From positions 1 through 64,000 of the forward strand of contig NZ_JAQMWQ010000012.1 of assembly GCF_030403775.1 (NCBI RefSeq): DNA of 64,000 nt, given 5' to 3'. Positions 51,605 to 59,452 of this stretch are shown here, piece by piece. This DNA is from Paenibacillus sp. BSR1-1 (lineage in GTDB: Bacteria; Bacillota; Bacilli; Bacillales; Cytobacillaceae). Made by a program: the position numbers and the translations under genes. Numbering within the stretch: position 1 is the first letter of the stretch; the number at the start of each line of letters is the position of its first letter. The notes beneath the pieces are model-generated. The model made no database searches. It was not told where the DNA came from and saw only the letters and a program-made list of their open reading frames with translations.

Positions 51605-52894
51605 TTATTCCACTTCACTTTGGACTTGCTTCGCTACCTTTTGAACTTCCTTAATAATTTGTTCCGGTGTTTTCGAGCCATCGAGCAAGAGCTGGATATT
51701 AGATAAATACACATCCGCCACTTTTGCGTGAACATCAGTATCAAGCCACTCCGCCATGCCTTCTGCTTTCTTCATCGCCTCAACACCTTCAGCCACTTCC
51801 TTCAAAGCTGTGTCTGGGTTTGTGGCTCCGTCAATCGGGCTTGGCCAACCGATTTCTTTGACCAGTTTCAAAGAATTTTCTTTGCTTGTTAAGAATTTCA
51901 GGAACTGGATTGCTTCTTTAGGATGCTTGGTTTTCGAAGAAACGATAAAGCCATCTGGTGCGCCGGTGATGAAATTCTGGTTTCCTTTTCCATCGGCAAT
52001 CGACGGCATCGGGAAGAAGCCCCAATTGCCCTTCATGTTTTTATCCATATCGGCAAATTCCTCTAGTTCCACATACATAATCGCGCCCTTGCCGGCGAAG
52101 AATAATTGCTTCGCCATATCATGTGAGCTGGAGTTGACATTTTTCATAAAATAACCCTTTTTATTCAAATCTGCTAACAGTTCCATCGCTTTGACATAGC
52201 CTGGGTCAGTGAATTCGCCTGAACCTGGATTATAGTCTTTCATTCTTACATCCTGAGAAACTTCTTTTTGGTTTAATCCTGTTAAGTAATGAATCGCGGC
52301 CCATGGATCTTGATTTCCAAGAATGAGCGGAGTTTCACCGCCCTTTTTCAACGTATCGAGAGTCTGTAAAAATTCATCCCAGGTCGCGGGCTCCTGCAGG
52401 TTATATTTTTCAAAAATTTTCTTGTTGTAAACAAAGAATTTACCATTGAATCTAAGCGGGATACCGTAGTTTTTTCCGTCAGAGGTGAAAGGCTGCAGGG
52501 ATGCTGGAATAAAGCTGTTCTTCCAAGCTGTATCTTCATTTAGATACGGGGTCAAATCTAGGGCTGCATTAGCGCGGACGAACTTGCGGGCAAATTCGCC
52601 GGACCAGGAGAACATGATGTCCGGAACTTCGTTGCCACCGAGGATGACACGAAGTTTGTCCTTGATTGGTTCATCGGCAATGGCTTCCATCTTAATCTTG
52701 ATATTAGGATTCTGCTTTTCAAAATCTTTAACCACTTCTTCAAAATAGGGAGCGTATTCTGGCTGCGGCCACTTATGCAGAAACTTTAACACTACTTTTC
52801 CTGACTCATCTTCCTTTGTAGACGAAGAGCTCGAGCACCCCGCTAGCAACAGGGCGAACACCAACATGAATGTTAAGACCAGCTTTGTTTTCAT
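51605..52894 (-). CDS. frlO: fructosamine ABC transporter substrate-binding lipoprotein (FrlO-like)
   Basis: 429 residues. Signal peptide with lipobox LLLAGC, then a family 1 solute-binding protein: FLHKWPQPEYAPYFEEVVKD, DIMFSWSGEFARKFV, GIPLRFNGKFFVYNKKIFEKY, with aromatic residues lining the cleft. Binds extracellular glycated amino acids and delivers them to the FrlMN permease (family knowledge). First transporter gene after frlD. Confidence 0.9.
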   Translation of the reverse strand: MKTKLVLTFMLVFALLLAGCSSSSSTKEDESGKVVLKFLHKWPQPEYAPYFEEVVKDFEKQNPNIKIKMEAIADEPIKDKLRVILGGNEVPDIMFSWSGEFARKFVRANAALDLTPYLNEDTAWKNSFIPASLQPFTSDGKNYGIPLRFNGKFFVYNKKIFEKYNLQEPATWDEFLQTLDTLKKGGETPLILGNQDPWAAIHYLTGLNQKEVSQDVRMKDYNPGSGEFTDPGYVKAMELLADLNKKGYFMKNVNSSSHDMAKQLFFAGKGAIMYVELEEFADMDKNMKGNWGFFPMPSIADGKGNQNFITGAPDGFIVSSKTKHPKEAIQFLKFLTSKENSLKLVKEIGWPSPIDGATNPDTALKEVAEGVEAMKKAEGMAEWLDTDVHAKVADVYLSNIQLLLDGSKTPEQIIKEVQKVAKQVQSEVE

Positions 52895-52924
52895 AGCAAT
52901 AGACCCTCCTTATTTTTATAAAAA

Positions 52925-53737
52925 TTAAAACGGAATCCCATAGCCAAAAGCGCCATCGACCAGACAGGTTTTGGCTGCGAATTTTGCGCCTTCTTCCAAG
53001 CTTCTTTCTAATTGATTTCCAGCTAAATGATGCAGAATAAACGCTGTAAAAAAGGAGTCGCCGGCACCGAGTGTATCCACTGGCTGAACAAAATGCGGCT
53101 CTTGACGGTAAAAATTCTCGCCATCAAAAACCACCGCGCCCCGCGAGCCCATCGTGCCAACCGCCAGCCTGCTGCCAAAGTCATAAACTCGTTTTAATAG
53201 ATTCTCAGCTTCCTCAACAGCCAGCTGCCCGCATGAAAGGAGACCAATATCAATATGGGGGCAATTTTGTTGTAGCAATGAATCAGTGTAGTCACTCGAA
53301 AAATCATAGGATACGAGAATGCCCGCTTCCTTCAATTTTGGCAGCTCTGTATCCATATCGCTGTAGATGCTGCTATGAGCTAGATTGAAAGATTTAACAT
53401 AGTCGAGGTCTTCGTTGTTAAGAACAATTGGATGATCCTTCTGTACACCTCCACCATTCCCGCCAATAAATACCCGGTCGCCATCAACTAAATCGACCGC
53501 AGCAAAACCGTTTTCTCCTTTATGCTGGCGACATTTTGAAATATCCACATCCAAGCTTTTTAATGTTTCAATAATATGTACGGCCGCTAAATCATTCCCG
53601 AAAACGCCCAGATAGGCGGATTCAATCCCTAATTGCTTGGCATAGACGGCGAAATTCAGGGCGTTCCCGCCGGGAAACATCGTTTTTTTATACATATATT
53701 TATCGACCACATTGTCACCTACACCAATTACCTTCAT
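52925..53737 (-). CDS. frlD: fructosamine (fructoselysine) 6-kinase
   Basis: 270 residues from the ATG at 53737 (GGGGGG 6 bp upstream); the longer frame (to 53791) would run through the operator and overlap frlR. PfkB family: DNVVDKY, MFPGGNALNFAVYA, HSSIYSDMD, and the catalytic DTLGAGDSFFTAF. Phosphorylates fructosamines at C6 before FrlB cleaves them. First gene downstream of operator site 2. Confidence 0.9.
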   Translation of the reverse strand: MKVIGVGDNVVDKYMYKKTMFPGGNALNFAVYAKQLGIESAYLGVFGNDLAAVHIIETLKSLDVDISKCRQHKGENGFAAVDLVDGDRVFIGGNGGGVQKDHPIVLNNEDLDYVKSFNLAHSSIYSDMDTELPKLKEAGILVSYDFSSDYTDSLLQQNCPHIDIGLLSCGQLAVEEAENLLKRVYDFGSRLAVGTMGSRGAVVFDGENFYRQEPHFVQPVDTLGAGDSFFTAFILHHLAGNQLERSLEEGAKFAAKTCLVDGAFGYGIPF

Positions 53738-53750
53738 CTCAGCCCCCCTT

Positions 53751-53766
53751 AATGGTATATACCATT
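53751..53766. promoter_or_regulatory. FrlR-type operator, site 2 (before frlD)
   Basis: AATGGTATATACCATT, a perfect 16-bp palindrome between frlR and frlD and the same as site 1. Confidence 0.85.
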
Positions 53767-53787
53767 TCATGTAAATCTGAAACAAAA

Positions 53788-54528
53788 TCATTTCAGATTC
53801 AGTTCAGAATAAAACCTTACGATATCGCTTCTAGTTAAAGAAGTGGAAAATTCTATTTCTTGGTCGTGGGGGTCGTAGGCGACGGACTCCTGATATATAC
53901 ACGGACTTTCAGAGCGGATTTTTAATAGCTTACTATCACATTCCTCCGAAAAAGTAACCTGCATTTGCTCCTTTGCCTTAACTAGAACAATCCCGTATTG
54001 ATCCTCCAAGATTTGATAGAGAGATACATTATCGAAGATAAACTGTTCGAGATTTGGACATAGTTTTTCAGAAATAAACGATTCTTCGATCGCTACCGGC
54101 ATTTCATTGACTGAGCGCAATCGTTTTAAGGAGATAAGTGTTTCTCCGATTGGCACATTCAATTTCCTGGCGATATGGGGCTTGGCCACGGTCTTTCCGA
54201 TGGAAAGTACCTTTGTGCTGGGAATAAACCCCTTGTTCATCATATTTTTCGTAAAACTATTAAAGGTAATAAAGTCCATTTCAATTTTGTTGTTGGTTAT
54301 GAACGTTCCCGCGCCTACCCGCCGCTCGACCACACCTTCTCTTTCCAGGACTGAAAGTGTGTGCCTCGCCGTCATCCGGCTGATTTGAAATTGCTCGGCC
54401 AGTTCCCTTTCAGACGGAAGCTTATCTCCGTGCTTCAGCTTTCCACTCTCAATATCATCCAGAATCTTTTCCTTTAGCTGCTTATAAAAAGGAACCTGAT
54501 CCTCTTCGTCTCGTATCATTCTGCTCAT
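53788..54528 (-). CDS. frlR: GntR-family (HutC-type) repressor FrlR
   Basis: 246 residues. N-terminal winged helix (FYKQLKEKILDDIESGKL, LPSERELAEQFQISRMTARH). The UTRA effector domain runs from about 85 to 240 (SLKRLRSVNEMPVAIEESFI, the C-terminal FSTSLTRSDIVRFYSEL). In B. subtilis FrlR represses the frl genes and is relieved by phosphorylated fructosamine. Here three palindromes, one directly before frlR, are its likely targets. Confidence 0.9.
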   Translation of the reverse strand: MSRMIRDEEDQVPFYKQLKEKILDDIESGKLKHGDKLPSERELAEQFQISRMTARHTLSVLEREGVVERRVGAGTFITNNKIEMDFITFNSFTKNMMNKGFIPSTKVLSIGKTVAKPHIARKLNVPIGETLISLKRLRSVNEMPVAIEESFISEKLCPNLEQFIFDNVSLYQILEDQYGIVLVKAKEQMQVTFSEECDSKLLKIRSESPCIYQESVAYDPHDQEIEFSTSLTRSDIVRFYSELNLK

Positions 54529-54572
54529 CTGATATATTCCCCTATTTTAGTTGATGGTCACTCCTAAAACTA

Positions 54573-54601
54573 ATTGTTGAGGTTCCTAAAAAATTTGTCA
54601 A
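54573..54601 (-). promoter_or_regulatory. probable sigma-A promoter of frlR
   Basis: On the minus strand TTGACA (54601-54596), a 17-bp spacer and AACAAT (54578-54573). The -10 is weak (4 of 6). Operator site 1 lies just upstream of the -35. Confidence 0.5.
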
Positions 54602-54608
54602 TCTTAAT

Positions 54609-54624
54609 AATGGTATATACCATT
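54609..54624. promoter_or_regulatory. FrlR-type operator, site 1 (before frlR)
   Basis: AATGGTATATACCATT, a perfect 16-bp palindrome, directly upstream of the frlR promoter. Confidence 0.85.
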
Positions 54625-54653
54625 TGAAGTATTTTTTTTAAAAAAAGGGGCCA

Positions 54654-54667
54654 TTAAAACGCTTTCA
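54654..54667. promoter_or_regulatory. candidate CcpA site (cre)
   Basis: TTAAAACGCTTTCA differs from the optimal cre TGAAAACGCTTTCA at one position. It lies 30 bp beyond operator site 1; glucose repression of frl would make sense. Confidence 0.5.
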
Positions 54668-54827
54668 ATTTTGCTGGTTAAGTAGATGATTAATTGCTTG
54701 CGGGTTGAGTTTAGAATAGTCCAAATTTTCTGTGCCGTCAATGAGGTTTCGATAAACAAATATCGGCAATTCTTGCAAAAGATTTTTTTATGTCAATAAT
54801 CTAACGAATGAGCAAAAATGAGCTCCA

Positions 54828-54890
54828 AAAATCACTTTTGTGCATAAAAATCGACGGTTCAAGGCCAAAATGCCCTTCAAAAGTGATTTT
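54828..54890 (+). repeat. 13-bp inverted repeat upstream of the sigma-factor gene
   Basis: AAAATCACTTTTG (54828-54840) and CAAAAGTGATTTT (54878-54890) are exact inverted copies 37 bp apart. No T-run follows. Could be a paired operator or an RNA stem in the leader. Confidence 0.7.
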
Positions 54891-54977
54891 GTCACATTCG
54901 ATAAGCTGAACCATTCCGGCTATGGTAGAGGTACCCGGGAATACAAGTATAGCGCGCTTTCTGAAAGGAATTTACCA

Positions 54978-55472
54978 TTGGAAAGCTTCGAACAATTAGT
55001 AGAACAGTACCAGCCGATGATCCAAAAGATTATCAACTCGCTCCATCTATACAAAAACAAGGACGAATTTTACCAGCAGGCGCTCATCGCTCTGTGGGAG
55101 GCAAGCAGGCGCTTCAATCCTGAAAAAGGGAGCTTTACCAACTATGCCTACTCCTATATTCGCGGCCATCTTCTCATGGAATTACGTAAATCGTATCGGG
55201 ACAGCGAACGAAACCTTTATCTTAAGGAAGAATTCTGGGCGGGTATTGAAGACGATTGTTCAGTCTGTCCATTAGAAAAAGAAACTCTATTAACCTATTG
55301 CTCCACGCTGACGCCAAGCCAAAGAAAATGGGTCCTCGATTCGGTCTTCTACGGATATTCGATTAGAGAGATTGCCGAACGGGAGAAGGTTTCGGTCTCA
55401 GCTGTCAAACAATGGCGCACGGGTGCGAGGGAAAAGATAAAGGACTTAATTCATTCTGTCGAAAACATTTAA
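54978..55472 (+). CDS. small sigma-70 family RNA polymerase sigma factor
   Basis: 164 residues from TTG 54978 (AAAGG about 9 bp upstream); the frame is open to 54840 but that part overlaps the inverted repeat. Region 2 at about 10-75 (LVEQYQPMIQKIINSL, ALWEASRRFNPEKGSFTNYA). Region 4 at about 110-160 (LTPSQRKWVLDSVFYGYSIREIAEREKVSVSAVKQW), a full helix-turn-helix. No region 3. Resembles phage- or competence-associated small sigma factors more than standard ECF; no anti-sigma gene of usual size adjoins. Confidence 0.82.
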   Translation: MESFEQLVEQYQPMIQKIINSLHLYKNKDEFYQQALIALWEASRRFNPEKGSFTNYAYSYIRGHLLMELRKSYRDSERNLYLKEEFWAGIEDDCSVCPLEKETLLTYCSTLTPSQRKWVLDSVFYGYSIREIAEREKVSVSAVKQWRTGAREKIKDLIHSVENI

Positions 55473-55587
55473 TTCTACCTGACACGCTTCTCCATTTTTC
55501 CGCTGTTCTGTTTGCTATTTTAAGTAATAGCTATCCACGAACTTGACCATACTGATGAAGGAATTCTTTCAAGTAGGAGTGGTTTTA

Positions 55588-55698
55588 ATGGAAGAGCGGG
55601 AAAGTTTTTTCACAGGATTGCTATGGGGTACAGCGCTAAGCATCCCATTATGGCTGGCCTTATTTGGATGGGTAAGAATAATCCTCCATCTCTTTTAA
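55588..55698 (+). CDS. 36-residue single-pass membrane micropeptide
   Basis: MEERESFFTGLLWGTALSIP followed by LWLALFGWVRIILHLF. One hydrophobic helix (residues 8-30) after an acidic N-terminus and before a basic end. AGGAGTGG lies 5-6 bp before the ATG, a strong ribosome site. It follows the sigma-factor gene by 115 bp in the same orientation. Function unknown. Confidence 0.62.
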   Translation: MEERESFFTGLLWGTALSIPLWLALFGWVRIILHLF

Positions 55699-55707
55699 AT
55701 TTCGATT

Positions 55708-55783
55708 CGCTGAAAAAGTGGCCGGATTCGCTGATAAACACGCGAAATGCGCTGATAAACATAGGAAATGCGCTGATAAAGGG
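55708..55783 (+). repeat. 21-bp tandem array of CGCTGATAAA
   Basis: CGCTGAAAAA at 55708, then CGCTGATAAA at 55729, 55750 and 55771: four copies in exact 21-bp register with variable spacers. The periodicity equals that of the DnaA-box-like array at 13247-13477, and the reverse complement (TTTATCAGCG) shares TTTATC with it. Confidence 0.8.
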
Positions 55784-55894
55784 AATGCGGTCCCCGTTTT
55801 CGGCTCTTTTATTTTAAAATAAACACAAATTCCCTTTTCTTTCCTCAAAAATATGCTAAAATACCGAGGATAAATAGAAAAAAGGAGGATCAAC

Positions 55895-57316
55895 TTGAAA
55901 TCCTTCACTAAGAATCTAGTAACAACACAAGAATTCAATCAAGTGAATGACGAGCAGTTATTTGAAAGAATAAAACTCGTTTCCTATATGCTAATTTTCA
56001 CCTATCCATGTTTTTTCATTGTCGACTTCATATTTTTTAAAAATCTTGACAGGCCCATGTTTAAATTGGTGCTCGAAAGCGTACATCTTACTGGACTGGT
56101 GATATCACTCATTTTTCTTATGATTTATCGGAATAAGAAAGCTCCTAAAGGTTTGATTGTAAGTGGCTATGTTTCCCTCTATTTGTTGATTGGGGCCGTT
56201 TCCTCTATCAACAGTCAGCTATTCACCGGAAACATTTACGCCTATATCATAATATTACTGGGAGTGGCGGTCATCTTCCCGATTCGTCCTAGGAATCTAT
56301 TATTCCAGTATGTCACCGTCCATATATTATTCTTAATCGGCTTATATCTAATTGAGTCCAATCATTATTCGTACCTCTCCCTATTAATTAACTCTACAGG
56401 GACCGCCGTCATTTCATTTACCATTGCACTAGCCTTCTATTCGTTTCGAAAAAATGATTTTTTAAACAAGCAGAAGCTTAGCCGGAATGAGGAAAGTTTT
56501 CAGAGACTATTTAATCTGAATCCAAACCCGTTAATTCTGACAAAGCTCGATAGTGATGAGATTGTCCTCATGAATAAACAAGCGGTCGAATATTACCCGG
56601 AACAAGTTAATGCAAGCTTTTTGTTCAGCAGTTCAAATGAAAAGCAGGAAATTTTAAATAGGCTATTAAAGGAAAAAAGCATTAAAAATTATGTAACAGA
56701 ACAGCAAATTACAGCTAACGTATGGAAATGGTCGCTTCTTAATTTCGAGTTGGTTGATTACCTTGAGGACACCTGCATTTTAATCGATTCGACTGATATT
56801 ACCGACATGAAAAAGAAAGAGGCCGAGCTCCTTCAGCATGCATCGATTGATATGCTGACTGGCATTCGCAATCGCCGCAGCGGCATTGAGCTGCTAAGAG
56901 AATTGCTTAAGGAGGATACGCAGGAATTTATTATTTGCTATATTGATATAAATAATTTAAAAATCGTCAATGATTGTTATGGTCATTCAATTGGTGACGA
57001 TCTGATTAAAACGTGCTGTGAGACCATTAGCGAAAACCTTAATCACCAGGACGTGTTATTCCGCCTAGGCGGGGACGAATTTATCGTGATCTTTTTTAAA
57101 AAGAAAGTCGAAAACGTCGAGGAAGTGTGGGCTGACATTCAGTATGCCTTCCATGAGATTAACGTTTCCAATCAGAAGCCATACGAAATCTCGGCAAGCC
57201 ACGGATATTACCACTATAAGCCAGGGACAAAGGTTACGCTCGAGGAAATACTAGAGTCAGCAGATCAGGAGATGTACAAGAAAAAGGCGATTTATAAGGC
57301 GTTGGAAAATGTCTAA
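55895..57316 (+). CDS. membrane diguanylate cyclase (PAS-GGDEF)
   Basis: 473 residues, TTG start after GGAGG. Six membrane helices in residues 25-190, then a PAS-like region (about 205-310, LFNLNPNPLILTKLDSDEIV). The GGDEF domain spans about 315-470 with DMLTGIRNRR, DINNLKIVNDCYGHSIGDDLI and an intact FRLGGDEF. The allosteric I-site position, normally RxxD five residues before GGDEF, reads NHQD, so product inhibition is probably lost. It should make c-di-GMP, the ligand of the riboswitch at 14222-14335. Confidence 0.9.
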   Translation: MKSFTKNLVTTQEFNQVNDEQLFERIKLVSYMLIFTYPCFFIVDFIFFKNLDRPMFKLVLESVHLTGLVISLIFLMIYRNKKAPKGLIVSGYVSLYLLIGAVSSINSQLFTGNIYAYIIILLGVAVIFPIRPRNLLFQYVTVHILFLIGLYLIESNHYSYLSLLINSTGTAVISFTIALAFYSFRKNDFLNKQKLSRNEESFQRLFNLNPNPLILTKLDSDEIVLMNKQAVEYYPEQVNASFLFSSSNEKQEILNRLLKEKSIKNYVTEQQITANVWKWSLLNFELVDYLEDTCILIDSTDITDMKKKEAELLQHASIDMLTGIRNRRSGIELLRELLKEDTQEFIICYIDINNLKIVNDCYGHSIGDDLIKTCCETISENLNHQDVLFRLGGDEFIVIFFKKKVENVEEVWADIQYAFHEINVSNQKPYEISASHGYYHYKPGTKVTLEEILESADQEMYKKKAIYKALENV

Positions 57317-57369
57317 ATCTTATTATTGTAATGCTTTGGATAATAGGATACTTAATTGATCCAATAATG

Positions 57370-57392
57370 AAGGCGGCTTAATCAGCCGCCTT
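57370..57392. terminator. hairpin at the amtB 3' end
   Basis: AAGGCGGCT (57370-57378) pairs with AGCCGCCTT (57384-57392). No good T-run on either side; the amtB stop codon is in the loop. Weak as a terminator. Confidence 0.5.
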
Positions 57393-58688
57393 TGCTTTGC
57401 TCGTAACAGGAGCCGCAACCGTGACACCTGTGGTTTCTTCGAAATTAAATAAACTGGTTGGCAGATCCGTGAAACGCTCCAATTCGTTATATGCCGGAAT
57501 ACCGTGGTAGGACATATCAAGCCCCTCTTCTTCTTCCCGCTCAGATGCACGTAAGCCAACCGTTTTTTCGCAAACCTTCGCCATAAACGTTCCGCCAAGG
57601 AGCCCCCATATAATCACGACAGCTGCCCCTAGAAGCTGAACCTTTAAAAGCGAGAAATCACCTGTGGTGATCAATCCCGCTGACCGGTCAAACAACCCGA
57701 CCGCGATTGTTCCGAACACACCGCTAAAACCATGGACAGCCACAGCGCCGACAGGATCATCCACCTTTAAATAATCCACAAATAACGTTGAATATATTAC
57801 CAGAAAACCGCTAACCGCCCCAATTAAAACCGCACTCCATTCGGAAACAAACGCACAGCCAGCCGTAATCGCAACTAATCCCGCTAAAACGCCATTGATC
57901 GTCATACTTGGATCAGCTTTACCAAACTTCTTCATCGTTAAAAATAAAGCAGCCGAACCGCCGCTTGCTCCAGCTAACATCGTGTTGATTGCAATCGGGG
58001 CAAGGCTTGAGCTTGAGGCATCCAACGTACTGCCGGCATTAAATGCAAACCAGCCAAACCATAAAATAAACGCACCGGCGGATGCCAATGGAATATTACT
58101 AGGGGCAAAAACGTTAACACTGCCGTCAGAATTGAATCTGCCCTTCCTTGGTCCCAGCCATTTCGCCATCGCAAAAGCAGCAAAGCCGCCAACCGCATGA
58201 ATTGCCGCCGAACCGGCGAAATCCTTCATTCCTAATTTCGCCAGCCAGCCATCGCTATTCCAAATCCAGTGACCGGACAAAGGATAAATAATAATACAAA
58301 TTAGGGCCGCTGTGACTACATAGGCTTTAAAATTCATCCGCTCTGCCAGTGCACCCGAAATAATTGAAATACAAGCAACCGCAAATCCCATCTGAAAAAG
58401 CACAAACGCCACACTGGGCAGTTCAATCGAAAGGGTAATTTTTTCAGGACTGCCGATCAGGCTTGTGCCAACAATTCCAAAAGCATCCTTGCCAAACATA
58501 ACCCCAAAACCAATCAGCCAAAATGCTAAGGCGCCGATCGTTAAGTCGACAAAAATCTTCATCGTGACATTGACAGCATTCTTCGTCCGGACAAACCCGG
58601 CCTCCAATAAACTGAAGCCTCCCTCCATAAATAACACCATGGCCGCAGCCAGAACCACCCAAATGGTATTGATATACATCAGTGCCAT
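57378..58688 (-). CDS. amtB: ammonium transporter
   Basis: 436 residues. Eleven membrane helices. AmtB motifs: EGGFSLLEAGFVRTKN at the N-terminus, DFAGSAAIHAVGGFAAFA, FILWFGWFAFNAGS and the second pore His region AVHGFSGVFGTIAVGLF. Conducts ammonium/ammonia. The final 45 residues form a charged cytoplasmic tail. Its ATG overlaps the glnK stop (TAATG), so it is second in the operon, the reverse of nrgA-nrgB in B. subtilis. Confidence 0.93.
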   Translation of the reverse strand: MALMYINTIWVVLAAAMVLFMEGGFSLLEAGFVRTKNAVNVTMKIFVDLTIGALAFWLIGFGVMFGKDAFGIVGTSLIGSPEKITLSIELPSVAFVLFQMGFAVACISIISGALAERMNFKAYVVTAALICIIIYPLSGHWIWNSDGWLAKLGMKDFAGSAAIHAVGGFAAFAMAKWLGPRKGRFNSDGSVNVFAPSNIPLASAGAFILWFGWFAFNAGSTLDASSSSLAPIAINTMLAGASGGSAALFLTMKKFGKADPSMTINGVLAGLVAITAGCAFVSEWSAVLIGAVSGFLVIYSTLFVDYLKVDDPVGAVAVHGFSGVFGTIAVGLFDRSAGLITTGDFSLLKVQLLGAAVVIIWGLLGGTFMAKVCEKTVGLRASEREEEEGLDMSYHGIPAYNELERFTDLPTSLFNFEETTGVTVAAPVTSKAKAAD

Positions 58689-59053
58689 TATGATCCCCCC
58701 TCTCGATTTGCTAAATCATCGATATCATAATCAATCGTTCCCGTCCGAATATTGTACGCCTCCAAAATCGGATAGACGTATATTTTCCCGTCTCCGTCTT
58801 CTCCTGTCCGGGCTGCCTGGACAACGGTGCGGATGGTCGATTCTACCAAATAATCCGAAAGAACAATTTCCAGCTTTACTTTTGGATGCAAGGTTACCTG
58901 ATAATTTTTCCCGCGGTACACACCCTGCGTATCTTTTTGCTTACCGCGGCCAACCACTTGGGATACGGTAAAACCGGTAATACCTATCTTTTTCAAGCCC
59001 TTTATGGTATCTGTAAGCCTTTCCGGCCGAATTATTGCCTCAATCTTTTTCAT
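58688..59053 (-). CDS. glnK: PII nitrogen regulatory protein GlnK/NrgB
   Basis: 121 residues. PII fold: KKIEAIIRPERL at the N-terminus, T-loop with GRGKQKDTQGVYRGKNY, and the C-terminal DGKIYVYPILEAYNIRTG motif. Binds AmtB at the membrane and, in B. subtilis, TnrA. First gene of glnK-amtB, preceded by two TnrA/GlnR-type boxes. Confidence 0.92.
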   Translation of the reverse strand: MKKIEAIIRPERLTDTIKGLKKIGITGFTVSQVVGRGKQKDTQGVYRGKNYQVTLHPKVKLEIVLSDYLVESTIRTVVQAARTGEDGDGKIYVYPILEAYNIRTGTIDYDIDDLANREGGS

Positions 59054-59066
59054 GGAAACACCCCAA

Positions 59067-59083
59067 TGTTATATTTCCTAACA
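59067..59083. promoter_or_regulatory. TnrA/GlnR-type box 1
   Basis: TGTTATATTTCCTAACA fits TGTNA-N7-TNACA exactly. Only 14 bp from the glnK ATG. Confidence 0.75.
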
Positions 59084-59089
59084 TCAATA

Positions 59090-59106
59090 TGTAAAAATAT
59101 ATAACA
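59090..59106. promoter_or_regulatory. TnrA/GlnR-type box 2
   Basis: TGTAAAAATATATAACA fits TGTNA-N7-TNACA exactly. Starts 23 bp from box 1, close to two helical turns. Confidence 0.75.
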
Positions 59107-59183
59107 TCGCCTAACCCCTCGTCAATGGAATTTTTTCGCCAATTAATCAATTCTGAATATTTCAATAATAATGTAAGCCCTTA

Positions 59184-59213
59184 CACAAAAAAATATCCCT
59201 ATATCAGGGATAT
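59184..59213 (-). terminator. terminator of the ger operon
   Basis: AATATCCC (59192-59199) pairs with GGGATATT (59206-59213). On the minus strand it is followed by TTTTTGTG. Lies 15 bp after the last gene of the operon. Confidence 0.85.
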
Positions 59214-59227
59214 TGAACCAAAGCTAT

Positions 59228-59452
59228 CTATTCAAGTAGTTTTCCTAGAGGCTTATACAACACATCAATTAATTCTGAAGGACCGGGCACATCTGGGAAA
59301 AAGATTAACAGGATTGCGATCAGCCATCCAAAAACTGAAAAAACAATTAAAACCACTTTATCTTTTTTTTGATTTTTGTTTATTTTTTCCAACTGGGAAA
59401 GGACCATTAATAATACAAGCAGAGTCGTTCCCAATAAATAAACCATTTTCAT
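59228..59452 (-). CDS. small membrane protein at the end of the germinant-receptor operon
   Basis: 74 residues. Two hydrophobic helices (about 3-20 and 31-52) joined by a basic Lys/Asn/Gln loop. Its start overlaps the gerC stop by 4 bp and it precedes the operon terminator, so it is surely cotranscribed. Some germinant-receptor operons carry a small D-subunit of two membrane helices; this fits that description by size and topology, but sequence kinship is not shown. Confidence 0.75.
   Translation of the reverse strand: MKMVYLLGTTLLVLLMVLSQLEKINKNQKKDKVVLIVFSVFGWLIAILLIFFPDVPGPSELIDVLYKPLGKLLE

Noticed and set aside
54806..54910. Short frame beginning MSKNELQKS across the 13-bp inverted repeat
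   Set aside because: No ribosome site and no sign of selection visible; better explained as leader DNA.
55660..55938. 92-residue minus-strand frame with LSAHF-type heptads
   Set aside because: It is a translation of the 21-bp CGCTGATAAA array, antisense to the micropeptide gene and the start of the cyclase gene, without a ribosome site.
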